64,000 nucleotides of DNA from Actinomadura litoris (GTDB lineage: Bacteria; Actinomycetota; Actinomycetes; Streptosporangiales; Streptosporangiaceae): positions 434,001 through 498,000 of the forward strand of contig NZ_WOFH01000003.1 in NCBI RefSeq assembly GCF_009733595.1. The letters are read 5' to 3'. The notes under the pieces are model-generated. The model was not told the origin of the DNA. It ran no database searches and was given only the letters and a program-made list of their open reading frames with translations. Both the position numbers and the translations under genes were made by a program. This document shows positions 34,479-42,509 of the stretch, piece after piece. Position 1 is the first letter of the stretch. Every line of letters begins with the position of its first letter.

Positions 34479-34503
34479 CTACCCACGGAATGGCCCTTCA
34501 TAC
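34479..34503 (-). promoter_or_regulatory. Candidate SigB/SigF-type autoregulatory promoter
   Basis: Reading leftwards, GTAT (34503-34500), 15 bp, GGGTAG (34484-34479), about 50 nt before the chosen sigma start. The same -10 box occurs at the gvpA and FAD-oxidase promoters, suggesting the sigma factor transcribes its own gene. Confidence 0.5.
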
Positions 34504-34683
34504 GACCCGCCTTCGGGAGAGACGCGTTCCACCCGCTCAGAGCGTGTGCGTCACCGGTCGGGAGTTCGGCCATGTATTGCGGAGGGGCCGCCTTTCCGAT
34601 TGTGCTTCCCTGATCACTGATCGTGATAATCGCCTGGTCGGACGGATGGCCGCCGCCTGGAGATCTCTGTGCCCTGGACATAG

Positions 34684-34720
34684 GGACCATGGTCCGTTTA
34701 AGGTAAGCGGACCATGGTCC
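34684..34720. promoter_or_regulatory. Twin perfect palindromes GGACCATGGTCC
   Basis: GGACCATGGTCC occurs at 34684-34695 and 34709-34720, 25 bp centre to centre. The 13 bp between them (GTTTAAGGTAAGC) continue the symmetry, so the 37 bp are almost one palindrome. It ends 16 bp before the cupin gene start, an ideal place for a repressor. No regulator gene is adjacent that would obviously bind it. Confidence 0.7.
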
Positions 34721-34736
34721 GAGTGAAGGGATGTTC

Positions 34737-35198
34737 ATGATGCGCGTGCGCCATCTCCTGGTCGCCGCGGCGGTCGGCGGCCTGCTGCTCGCCGCCTCCG
34801 AAGCGTCCGCCCAGCCGTCCCCCCGAGCGGAGCCGGCCGCCGACAAGCCGGTCTACGTTCCGCTCCACGGCGGACGGTGGCTGCCCTGCGAAGGTCTCGC
34901 CGGGTGCACGTACAAGCCGCTGCGGGGCGACCCGCGGACCGGCCCGTCGGAGAGCGTCTTCCGGCTGAAGGCGGGCACCGGCTTCGACCGCCACTGGCAC
35001 ACGAGCCCCGAGCACGTCCTCGGCGTCTCGGGCAGGCTCGTCTGGAACGTCGAGGGCGGGCCGCGCGCCCGCATCGGCCAGGGCGACTTCCTCTACTACC
35101 CGTCCAAGGCGGTTCACTGGGGCGAATGCCTGAAGGGTGCCGACTGCGTCTACAAGGTCTACGACGACCTGCCCTACGACTTCCACGCGGGCCGGTAA
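34737..35198 (+). CDS. Secreted cupin-domain protein
   Basis: A 153-residue exported protein. The signal peptide (MMRVRHLLVAAAVGGLLLAA, then SEASAQ) is followed by a cupin barrel with the metal-binding pattern HWHTSPEHVLGVSG (two His, a further His) and the second motif GDFLYYPSKAVHWGE. Cysteine pairs (CEGLAGC, CLKGADC) suggest disulfides outside the cell. Starts ATG 34737 or 34740 have the best distance to AAGGG; ATG 34731 is too close. Small exported cupins of this type are uncharacterised; it could bind a metal or small ligand. Controlled by the twin-palindrome operator. Confidence 0.85.
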   Translation: MMRVRHLLVAAAVGGLLLAASEASAQPSPRAEPAADKPVYVPLHGGRWLPCEGLAGCTYKPLRGDPRTGPSESVFRLKAGTGFDRHWHTSPEHVLGVSGRLVWNVEGGPRARIGQGDFLYYPSKAVHWGECLKGADCVYKVYDDLPYDFHAGR

Positions 35199-35276
35199 GG
35201 GGGCCTCCGGCGCGGGCCCGGCCGCCGGGGGTGAGTAGGTTCTGTTCGGTGGCCATGTCGGGAAGGGAGGGCCGCG

Positions 35277-36410
35277 ATGGGCGCCTACGCCGTCGTCGGG
35301 GCCGGGCTCACCGGCGCCGCGACCGCCTGGCAGCTGGCCCGGCGCGGCCACGAGGTCACCGTGCTGGAGCGCTCCACCCCGGCCAACGCCGAGGGCAGCT
35401 CGCACGGGTCCGCGCGGATCCTCCGGTACGGCTACGCCGACCCCTTCTACGTCCGGCTGGTCGCCGACGCGCGGGCCGAGTGGGACGAGCTGGAGCGCCG
35501 CTCCGGCGAGCGCCTCATCGACCCGACCGGCTCCCTCGACTTCGGTGCCGCCCGCGACCCGGCGGCCCTGGCCGCCGTGTTCGAGCGGGTCGGCGTCGAC
35601 CACGAGCTGCTCACCGCCGCCGAGGCCGCCGCGCGCTGGCCGGGCTTCGCCTTCGAGGGCGGTTCCGGCGTGCTGTGGCACCCGGCGGCCGGGGTGATCG
35701 ACGCGGAGTCCGCGGTGGCGGCCATGCTGCGGCTGGCGCGGGCGGACGGCGCCCGGGTCGAGACCGGCCGGCCGGTGACCTCGATCGAGTGGGCGGGCGC
35801 CGGTTACCGGCTGCTGGGCCCGGACGGGCATGCCGAGGAGGCCGAGAGGGTCGTCATCGCCATCGGCGGCTGGCTGCCCGACCTCCTCGGCGACCTCCCC
35901 CTGCCCGCGCCGTTCCTGGCCGCTCTCCCTCCGCTCCAGGTGATGCAGGAGAACGCTTACCACTTTCCCTGCCGCGAAGCCGGGGAAAGGGTATGGCCGA
36001 CATTCATACATAAGGAGTCGACCATTCTGGTATACGGCCTTCCAGGCGGACGCGACGCCGCCCGCACCGGCGGCAGGTCCGGCATAAAAGTGGCCGAGTT
36101 CAACGGCGGGCGGCCGATCCGGAGCGCCGCCGCCCAGAACGGCGGGATCGACCCGGCCAACCGCGCGCGGCTCGTCGAGCACGTCCGGCGGACGCTGCCC
36201 GGCCTCGTCCCCGAGCCCTACGCCGAGACGACCTGCCTTTTCACCAACACCCCCACGGAAGACTTCGTGATCGACGGCGTCGAGGGAATCACCGTGGCCT
36301 CGCCCTGCTCCGGGCACGGCGCCAAGTTCGCTCCGCTCCTCGGCCGAATCATCGCCGATTCGGCATCGGGCGAACGCGCCGCCCCAGAACGTTTCCGCGT
36401 GACCGTGTAG
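35277..36410 (+). CDS. FAD-dependent amine oxidase of the sarcosine/N-methyltryptophan oxidase type
   Basis: A 377-residue flavoprotein oxidase. N-terminal FAD motif VVGAGLTGAATAWQLARRGH with the ribose-binding ER at the second strand end; SSHGSARILRYGYAD is typical of MSOX-like enzymes. Cys320 in TTCLFTNTP corresponds to the cysteine that binds FAD covalently in monomeric sarcosine oxidase, followed by SPCSGHGAKFAP near the C-terminus. It probably oxidises an N-methyl or secondary amino acid, producing hydrogen peroxide. ATG 35277 follows GGGAGGGCCGCG. Monocistronic or loosely linked to the DinB gene. Confidence 0.9.
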   Translation: MGAYAVVGAGLTGAATAWQLARRGHEVTVLERSTPANAEGSSHGSARILRYGYADPFYVRLVADARAEWDELERRSGERLIDPTGSLDFGAARDPAALAAVFERVGVDHELLTAAEAAARWPGFAFEGGSGVLWHPAAGVIDAESAVAAMLRLARADGARVETGRPVTSIEWAGAGYRLLGPDGHAEEAERVVIAIGGWLPDLLGDLPLPAPFLAALPPLQVMQENAYHFPCREAGERVWPTFIHKESTILVYGLPGGRDAARTGGRSGIKVAEFNGGRPIRSAAAQNGGIDPANRARLVEHVRRTLPGLVPEPYAETTCLFTNTPTEDFVIDGVEGITVASPCSGHGAKFAPLLGRIIADSASGERAAPERFRVTV

Positions 36411-36457
36411 CGCGGAATGGCGCGGCCCCCCTTCAATGGCTGTGCCATGATGACCCG

Positions 36458-36958
36458 GTGGACGACAAGAGGATCGTGCCTCCCCTTGAGGGCGATGAAC
36501 GCAGCGTTCTGGCCGCCTTCCTTCAATACCACCGCGAGACGCTGGCCATGAAATGCGCGGGGCTGACCCCCGAACAGCTCAAGCGCAGGTCGGTGCCGCC
36601 GTCGAGCATGTCGCTGCTCGGGCTGGTCCGGCACATGGCCGAGGTCGAGCGGATCTGGTTCCGGATCAGGCTGTCCGGCGAGGACATCCCCCTCCGGTGG
36701 AAGCGGCGGCCCGGCGACGACATCGACTTCGAGGTCGACGCGGCCGATCCCGAGGAGGCCTTCGCGGCCTGGAACGAGGAGTGCGCGCGGTCCCGCGACA
36801 TCGTGGCGGCGGCCGAATCCCTCGACGTCACCGGCCGTGACGGCGACTGGAGCTTCTCGCTCCGCTGGATCCTCGCCCACCTGATCGAGGAGTACGCGCG
36901 GCACAACGGCCACGCCGACCTGCTCCGCGAGAGCATCGACGGAAGCACCGGAGAATAG
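36458..36958 (+). CDS. DinB/DUF664 family protein
   Basis: A 166-residue four-helix-bundle protein of the DinB superfamily (DUF664 branch). Metal ligands are visible as His in LVRHMAEVERIWF and in the C-terminal LAHLIEEYARHNGHADLLRE, which is the three-histidine pattern of mycothiol- or bacillithiol-dependent transferases. Opens at GTG 36458 after a short leader. Thiol transfer in detoxification is the usual idea; the substrate is unknown. Confidence 0.87.
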   Translation: MDDKRIVPPLEGDERSVLAAFLQYHRETLAMKCAGLTPEQLKRRSVPPSSMSLLGLVRHMAEVERIWFRIRLSGEDIPLRWKRRPGDDIDFEVDAADPEEAFAAWNEECARSRDIVAAAESLDVTGRDGDWSFSLRWILAHLIEEYARHNGHADLLRESIDGSTGE

Positions 36959-37005
36959 TCTCCCGCGTTCGCGGAGCCGCCCGGAGGCACCGGACGGCGG
37001 TGCGG

Positions 37006-38361
37006 TCAGCCCGCCTTGCCGCGGGCGATGTAGACCTTCATGCCGGTGAAGTCGAGCGTGACGTTGTACGGCTTGTAGAAGCTGTGGGAGAAGTGCGCCA
37101 GCACATCGAATCCCTCCCCCTGGGGCGGGTCCTCGTCCGCGCTCGCGAAGGCACCGCCGGCGGCGCCCGCGAAGGCGAATCCGCCGGCGCCGCCGCCCTT
37201 GTCCGCGTAGCAGTAGACGTGCTTGGCGGTGGCGTCGCCGAGGCGGATCTCGTGCGGGTAGCAGGGGTAGCTGATGACCGGCTGGCCTCCGGCGTAGGCC
37301 TCCACCGGCCGGTCGTAGTCGGTGCGGACCCGCAGCCGCTGCGCCGTCTCGACGGCCATTCCCGCGGCCGTCTCGCCGGTGCCGCCGACGTCCATCGCCA
37401 CCACCCGCGTCCCGGAGTCGGCGACGCTGCCCCTGCTGTGCAGCAGGTGCTCGCGGGCCAACCACATCGGCAGCGGGTCGGCACCCGCGCGCCCGGCGTC
37501 GGCGCGCGCCTTCCTGGCCGCCTCGGGGGTCCGGCGGCGCAGGATCAGCGACCGGCCCGCGTAGTCGACCGTGGTCAGGAAGTGGTACAGGATCCAGGTG
37601 CCGATGATGCCGTCCGCGGCCGCGGAGGAGGCCTCCTCATCACCCGTCCACTGGACGGGGACGTTGCGCAGTTCGATCCCGCCCAGCCTGAACGACTCCA
37701 GCACGCCGAAGTAGTGCCAGATCTCGCGGCCCGCGTACTCGATCTTCTGGCTGGCGACGGCTTCGAGCCCGGCCTCCTTGGCCGTCTTCGCCGAAAGGCC
37801 CAGCCACGGGACGCGGCTGTAGAACGTGAAGCGCTTCTGCGGCCCGCCGTTGACCGAGGCGGGCAGTATCGGGAACGGGTCCAACTCGGTCCAGGCCGCG
37901 CGGCCGACGTCGCCGTGGACCTGGTACGCCTCGCCGCGGATCGCCCCGAACCACTTGGCGTAGACGTCCTCGCCGGCCGCCTGCCAGCGCGGCACGGAAA
38001 GGGCGAACTTGTCCTGCCGGATATAGCAGTCGCCCAAGAGGCGGTTGGTCTCCTTGTCGGCGGGCGCGAGTCCGAGCGCCATCGTGAGGTACTTCTCCGC
38101 GTCGGGGAACTTGTTGCCCAGTAGCCCGACATAGCCGCGCCGGCGTGCCGCGTGCACGTTCTTGGGATCCTTCTTCAGGATCTCCTCGTAGGCGCGGCCC
38201 GCCCGCTCGAACTCCCCGGCCTTGAACAACGCGTCCGCGTCGCCGTCCTCGGCTCGCGCCGCGGCCGTCCTGCCCAGCAGCGGCGCGGTCGCGGCGGCGC
38301 CGGTCACCAGGGCGGCGCCCCGCAGCAGCGACCGCCGACCCCATTCGCGGGCGTTGGCCAT
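37006..38361 (-). CDS. Tat-exported TPR protein with degenerate aspartyl-protease domain
   Basis: A 451-residue protein. N-terminal GRRSLLRGAALVTG with a hydrophobic stretch is a twin-arginine signal peptide. Tetratricopeptide repeats follow at about 42-130 (ALFKAGEFERAGRAYEEILK, YLTMALGLAPADKETN). From about 160 the order of blocks matches retropepsin-like aspartyl protease domains (FPILPASVNGGPQKRFTF; DGIIGTWILYHFLTTVDYAG), but the catalytic DTG is YSR (181-183). The C-terminal 190 residues are specific to the group. Upstream is a 140-bp gap with a possible promoter. It is probably a binding or scaffold protein of the cell envelope rather than a protease. Confidence 0.8.
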   Translation of the reverse strand: MANAREWGRRSLLRGAALVTGAAATAPLLGRTAAARAEDGDADALFKAGEFERAGRAYEEILKKDPKNVHAARRRGYVGLLGNKFPDAEKYLTMALGLAPADKETNRLLGDCYIRQDKFALSVPRWQAAGEDVYAKWFGAIRGEAYQVHGDVGRAAWTELDPFPILPASVNGGPQKRFTFYSRVPWLGLSAKTAKEAGLEAVASQKIEYAGREIWHYFGVLESFRLGGIELRNVPVQWTGDEEASSAAADGIIGTWILYHFLTTVDYAGRSLILRRRTPEAARKARADAGRAGADPLPMWLAREHLLHSRGSVADSGTRVVAMDVGGTGETAAGMAVETAQRLRVRTDYDRPVEAYAGGQPVISYPCYPHEIRLGDATAKHVYCYADKGGGAGGFAFAGAAGGAFASADEDPPQGEGFDVLAHFSHSFYKPYNVTLDFTGMKVYIARGKAG

Positions 38362-38502
38362 ATCCCTCTCCTCTTCACGGTCACCTCTCGGAGCCGGGGC
38401 GTCATGCCCTCGGCGCGGACCGCCGTGGTCCGCGCCTCTACTGAAGAGGAGAGGCCGTCGCGGTGGCGTATGCGCTTTTCGATACGCCCGCGATACGCGC
38501 GG

Positions 38503-39663
38503 CTAACGCGCTCCGCTCAGCGCGGACGTCTGCGGCGCGTTGGGAAGCCGGACGGTCACGATAAGGCCCCCCGCGGGGCGCGGCGTGATGTCGAGCGCCC
38601 CGTCATGGGCGCGGACGATGCTGTGCACGATGGCCAGCCCGAGCCCGACGCCCGCGTGCTCGTCGGTGCGGATGCGCCGCGTCCCGCGCTGGAAGGGCTC
38701 GGTCAGGGTCGGCACCAGATCCGGCGGGACCGGTCGGCCGGTGTTCTCGACCCGCAGCACGCTCACGTCGGGCTGCGACTCGGTGTGGACGCTCACGACG
38801 CCGCCCGTGGGGAGGTTGTGGACGATGGCGTTCTGGACGAGGTTGGTGACCACCCGCAGGATGAGCTCCTCCGAGCCGACGGTCTGCGCCCTCTCGCCCG
38901 TGACCTCAAGGGTGATCCGGCGCTGTTCGGCGAACGGGAGCAGCGTCTCGGCGGCCTCTTCGGCGACGAGCGAGAGGTCGACGGGCTCGCGGGTGAAGCT
39001 CCTGCGGTCGCTGCGGCTGAGCAGCAGCAGCGCCTCGATGAGGTCGATCGCCCGGGTGTTGACGGTATGGAGGCGTTCGAGGAGTTCGCCCTGGTCCCGG
39101 GTGGGGTCGCTGCGCGCCACGTCCAGCAGCGTCTGCGAGATCGCCAGCGGGGTCCGCAGTTCGTGGGAGGCGTTCGCGGCGAACCGCTGCTGCTCGTCGA
39201 GGTGGGATTCGAGCTGCCGGAGCATGGTGTCGAACACGTCGGCGAGTTCGCGGAACTCGTCCCTGGGGCCGCGCATGCGGATCCGGTGCGAGAGCGATCC
39301 CTCCGCGGCCAGCCGCGCCGCGTCCGTGATCTGGGTGAGCGGCGAGAGCATCCTCCCCGCGAGGAGCCATCCGCCGAGAAGGCCGAACAGCAGGAGGAAG
39401 GCCATCGCCTGGGACGCGCGGGGGAGGAAGGCGCGCTGGAGGTCGGAGCGGTTGGGGACCCACGGCGGCTGCGGTCCCCAGTGCCCCTGCCCCGGCCCGG
39501 GGCTGAGGTTGCCGTCGGGCACGTAGCGCAGCAGGAACACCCAGACGACGGCCAGCAGCAGGGCGCCGGCGACCATGAGGAACCCGGCGTAGCTGAGGGT
39601 GAGCTTCAGCCGGACGCTGAGCCCCGCACGCCTGCTCGCGAATGCCGGCGGTGTGGACGGCAT
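38503..39663 (-). CDS. Sensor histidine kinase (orphan)
   Basis: A 386-residue membrane kinase. Two membrane helices (about 20-46 and 88-103) frame a short proline-rich extracytoplasmic loop (SPGPGQGHWGPQPPWVPN). A HAMP domain, the dimerisation helix with phospho-acceptor His167 in ASHELRTPLA, and the HATPase domain (NLVQNAIVHN, EHAGVGLGLAIV) follow. I start it at ATG 39663; GTG 39732 upstream would translate relic sequence. Usually paired with an OmpR-type regulator directly upstream, but here only the first codons of one remain (see 39690-39734), so its partner must be elsewhere. Confidence 0.9.
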   Translation of the reverse strand: MPSTPPAFASRRAGLSVRLKLTLSYAGFLMVAGALLLAVVWVFLLRYVPDGNLSPGPGQGHWGPQPPWVPNRSDLQRAFLPRASQAMAFLLLFGLLGGWLLAGRMLSPLTQITDAARLAAEGSLSHRIRMRGPRDEFRELADVFDTMLRQLESHLDEQQRFAANASHELRTPLAISQTLLDVARSDPTRDQGELLERLHTVNTRAIDLIEALLLLSRSDRRSFTREPVDLSLVAEEAAETLLPFAEQRRITLEVTGERAQTVGSEELILRVVTNLVQNAIVHNLPTGGVVSVHTESQPDVSVLRVENTGRPVPPDLVPTLTEPFQRGTRRIRTDEHAGVGLGLAIVHSIVRAHDGALDITPRPAGGLIVTVRLPNAPQTSALSGAR

Positions 39664-39689
39664 CACGGCGACCACAGGCCGCCAGGGGC

Positions 39690-39734
39690 GGCCCCGGCCC
39701 GGCAGGGCGCGTCCTCCACGATCAGCAGACACAT
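39690..39734 (-). pseudogene. Start of a response-regulator gene, otherwise deleted
   Basis: From ATG 39734 the minus strand reads MCLLIVEDAPCRAGA, the canonical opening beta-strand and acidic pocket (VED) of a receiver domain. After about ten codons the similarity stops and the sequence joins the histidine kinase N-terminus. About 210 residues of regulator are missing. Confidence 0.45.
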
Positions 39735-39860
39735 ACCGGGGAGCCTAATGACCACCACATATCGCTGGCATATGCGACCCCGGAGACACGCCGGAGGGGC
39801 GCCGTCCTCGGGAATCGGGGACGGAGGGACATATGACTTTCGGCCGCCCGGCGCCTGCCG

Positions 39861-39974
39861 GTGGTGGACGGGACGGTCAAGGCTCACGCCAGCTCGGTCT
39901 TGTCGCGGCCGGCCGTGGAGAACCGCGCGGCCGCCGCCGTCCTCGCCCACAAGGCCGGGCTCGCCCCACCGGCC
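39861..39974 (+). pseudogene. C-terminal HTH fragment of a NarL/FixJ-type response regulator
   Basis: The plus strand encodes DGTVKAHASSVLSRPAVENR then AAAAVLAHKAGLAPP, which matches the recognition helix and end of GerE domains (normally TVKAHVSRLLAKL...NRVQAALLAH). Nothing upstream encodes the receiver domain. It is a different type from the receiver start on the other strand, so two regulator genes have decayed here. Confidence 0.5.
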
Positions 39975-40302
39975 GGGGAGCCGGTGCGGCGGACGGGGTG
40001 GCGCGCAGCAGGGTCGCGGCGGCGCCGACGAGGATCGTGGCGGCCACGTCCCGAGCGCTCCGGCGGCGCAGCGCCAGAAAGCCCGTCACCACCAGCAGCG
40101 ACCTCGGGACGAGCAGGAGCCCGTCTCCCGCCGGGTCCACCGCCGAGCCCGCGAACGAGGGCGCGCCGGCCGCCGAGGCCCGCCGGTCACCTTCACCGGC
40201 TCGCCGCCGCTCCGACCATTCGGTACTGATATTCCCATTTCATGTCGGTGCCAGTGGAAAGAAGGGCGGTGTGAACACCCGAGCCGAATGGCGGATTCGC
40301 AC
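39975..40302. other. Non-coding/decayed stretch
   Basis: No convincing gene. The minus strand at about 39990-40140 reads a hydrophobic segment (LLLVPRSLLVVTGFLALRRR, SARDVAATILVGAAATLLRA) that could be part of a lost two-helix membrane protein. The plus strand is arginine-rich nonsense. The base composition falls toward 40260. Confidence 0.3.
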
Positions 40303-40320
40303 CCCCGACTTTCGTCGGGG
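40303..40320 (-). terminator. Hairpin downstream of the PRISE-type reductase
   Basis: CCCCGAC (40303-40309), TTTC loop, GTCGGGG (40314-40320). It lies 37 bp past the stop of the leftward reductase gene and has no T-run in that direction; the AAAC-rich side is on the other strand. A modest terminator candidate. Confidence 0.45.
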
Positions 40321-40356
40321 TTGAGTTTCGCGCCCGTCAGAAAACGCGGGCGGGGG

Positions 40357-41397
40357 TCACGGCACGTACCTGAGCCGGCGCAGGCGCGCGAGGTGGTCGA
40401 CGATGCTCTCGTGGGAGTCGACGCAGCCGGCGAAGCCCGCCCGGCGGATCTTGATCGTGCTCTGGACCATGTCGTACCCGGCGTTCCACACCCCGTCCGC
40501 GAAGGGCCAGGAGACGATCTGGTCGTACGGGACGGGCCGCAGGTGATGGCGTTCGACGAGCCCGTCCCAGGCGGCCCGCTTGTCGGCCATCTGGTCGCTC
40601 AGGCTCATCGGCTGGGGCGGAGCGGTGGGCATCTCGAAGACGTCCGCGATGTCCGTCCACAGATGCTGCCAGCGGAACAGGTCGCCGTTGGTGACGTTGA
40701 AGATCTCGCCCGCGGCGCCCTCGCCGGTCAGCGCCCACTCGGTGGCCGCCGCGAGCAGATCGGCGTCGGTGGCCTGGTGCAGCGCCGTCCACGCGCCCGC
40801 GGAGCCGGGGAACCGCAGCGGCACCCCCGCGTCCTTGGACAGCGCCGCGAACACCGCGATGCCGTTCAGCAGGTTCATCGGCGAGCCGGTGTTGAACCCG
40901 ATGACGGCGTCGGGGCGCAGCACCGTCCAGGCGAAGCCGTCGGCGCGGGCCCGGTCGGCGAGCAGGTCTTCCTGGTCGTTGTAGAAGATCGGGCCGAGGA
41001 ACCGGGGATCGGACTCCTTCGCCGGCGTCTTGTAGGGCCCGAGGTGCTCCCCGTAGGACTTCCCGCCGCCGATCAGCACGACGCGCTGGAGGGGCGCGCG
41101 GGCCGCCCGCAGGGCGTCCAGGGTGTTGGCCAGCATGGCCACGTTCGGGCCGACCGTCTCCGCCATGGTCGGACGCTCGACATAGGCGGCGAAGACCAGG
41201 TGGGTGACGTGCGCGAGGTCGCCGAACGCCGCCTGGGCGGCGGCCGCGTCGAGCAGGTCGACGCTGATGTGCCGCCCCCCTTCCTCGGCGCGGCGCCGGG
41301 ACGCCGTCGTCACCTGCCATGCGCCATCGCCGCCCAGCCGGTCGGCGATGGCCGACCCGACGACTCCGTGGGGGCCGACGAGCAGAACGGCGCTCAT
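40357..41397 (-). CDS. PRISE-type extended SDR (progesterone 5-beta-reductase/iridoid synthase-like)
   Basis: A 346-residue NADPH-dependent reductase-like protein. N-terminal LLVGPHGVVGSAIADRL is the dinucleotide motif; GGGKSYGEHLGPYKTPAKES holds the conserved lysine, and FYNDQEDLL the tyrosine region of PRISE enzymes. Most relatives read FYYDQEDLL, so one of the two tyrosines is Asn here. WTVLRPDAVIGFNTG and the C-terminal WNAGYDMVQSTIKIRRAGF complete the match. These enzymes reduce activated enones. Divergent from an XRE regulator, which probably controls it. Confidence 0.88.
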   Translation of the reverse strand: MSAVLLVGPHGVVGSAIADRLGGDGAWQVTTASRRRAEEGGRHISVDLLDAAAAQAAFGDLAHVTHLVFAAYVERPTMAETVGPNVAMLANTLDALRAARAPLQRVVLIGGGKSYGEHLGPYKTPAKESDPRFLGPIFYNDQEDLLADRARADGFAWTVLRPDAVIGFNTGSPMNLLNGIAVFAALSKDAGVPLRFPGSAGAWTALHQATDADLLAAATEWALTGEGAAGEIFNVTNGDLFRWQHLWTDIADVFEMPTAPPQPMSLSDQMADKRAAWDGLVERHHLRPVPYDQIVSWPFADGVWNAGYDMVQSTIKIRRAGFAGCVDSHESIVDHLARLRRLRYVP

Positions 41398-41548
41398 GCC
41401 GTCACCCGCTCACATCCGAGGCCCCTGGTGGCCGACTTGCCGAAGATGGTCATGCCCTGTGTTCCCTTCACGAGCGAAGCGGGACGCACCGTCCCGGCCT
41501 CCAACTCTGGAAGGGCCTCCAGGTCCGCCGCCACACCCGGCTGATCCG

Positions 41549-41593
41549 ACCACCGCGCTCACTACCACCGCGCTCCCTACCACCGGCAGGGTC
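41549..41593. promoter_or_regulatory. 15-bp tandem repeats in the PRISE/XRE control region
   Basis: ACCACCGCGCTCACT, ACCACCGCGCTCCCT and ACCACCGGCAGGGTC follow each other at 41549, 41564 and 41579. On the minus strand they read GGTGGTAG-type cores, like the GTGG-repeats at the XRE gene of 23.3 kb. The rest of the 233-bp gap (41398-41630) shows no gene. Confidence 0.5.
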
Positions 41594-41630
41594 AGGCAGA
41601 CGCTTCCACCGCGTGGGCACAATGGAGGGC

Positions 41631-42509
41631 ATGAACGGAACGGACGCGTCGGCCGTCGGTGCCCTCGGCGACTTCCTCCGCGGCCGCCGGGCCCGGCTCA
41701 GCCCCGAGGACGCGGGAATCGTGTCCTACGGCGCCCGCCGCGTCCCCGGGCTGCGCCGGGAGGAACTCGCCCAGCTCGCCGGTATCAGCCCCACCTACTA
41801 CACCCGTCTTGAGCAGGGGCAGAGCACCAACGCCTCCGAAACGGTCATCGACGCGATCGCCCGCGCCCTGGACCTCGACGACGCCGAGCGCACCCACCTG
41901 CACGACCTGGCGAAACCGGCGCGGCACAGCGGGCGGCGCCCCGCGCGGCCGGACGCCGCCCGCCCGAGCACGGTGCGCCTGATCAACGCGATGGCCGACG
42001 TCCCGGCGGTCGTCCTGGGCCGCCGCACCGAGGTCCTGGCCTGGAACCCCCTCGCGCACGCGCTGCTGGCGGGGCACTACGACCCCGCGTCCCCGGAGCG
42101 CCCGGCCGACCGCCCCAACCTGACCCGGATGCTGTTCCTGGACCCCCACACCCGCGACCTGTACGCCCGCTGGGACGAGGAGGCCGCCCGCGACGTCGCG
42201 TCCCTCCGCCTGTTCGCGGGCCGCTACCGCGACGACCGGGAACTGGCCGACCTGGTCGGGGAACTGACCCTCAAAAGCGACACGTTCGCCGCCCTGTGGG
42301 CCAAGCACCCGGTCTACAAATGCCAATCCGGGCGCAAGCACTTCCGGCACCCCGAGGTCGGCGAGTTCGAGCTGGAATTCGAGGTCCTGCACCTGCCCGA
42401 CGACTCGGGGCACCGGATCCTGACCTACACCGCGCTTCCCGGAACCCCGTCCGAGCTGTCCCTGCGCCTCCTCGGAAGCGCGAGCATCACGAGCGCCGCC
42501 ACGACGTAG
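41631..42509 (+). CDS. XRE family regulator with MmyB-like ligand domain
   Basis: The third MmyB-type regulator of the window, 292 residues. Helix-turn-helix: LRREELAQLAGISPTYYTRL followed by EQGQSTNAS. Ligand domain: VPAVVLGRRTEVLAWNPLAH, RPNLTRMLFLDPHTRDLYAR, HFRHPEVGEFELEFEVLHLP. ATG 41631 stands just after GGAGGG; ATG 41622 is an alternative. It is divergent from the PRISE reductase, and its 3' end overlaps the convergent MFS gene by 85 bp. Likely autoregulates and represses the reductase. Confidence 0.91.
   Translation: MNGTDASAVGALGDFLRGRRARLSPEDAGIVSYGARRVPGLRREELAQLAGISPTYYTRLEQGQSTNASETVIDAIARALDLDDAERTHLHDLAKPARHSGRRPARPDAARPSTVRLINAMADVPAVVLGRRTEVLAWNPLAHALLAGHYDPASPERPADRPNLTRMLFLDPHTRDLYARWDEEAARDVASLRLFAGRYRDDRELADLVGELTLKSDTFAALWAKHPVYKCQSGRKHFRHPEVGEFELEFEVLHLPDDSGHRILTYTALPGTPSELSLRLLGSASITSAATT

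Noticed and set aside
38152..41544. A 1130-codon plus-strand frame
   Set aside because: Antisense to the histidine kinase and PRISE genes; composition is that of a shadow frame.
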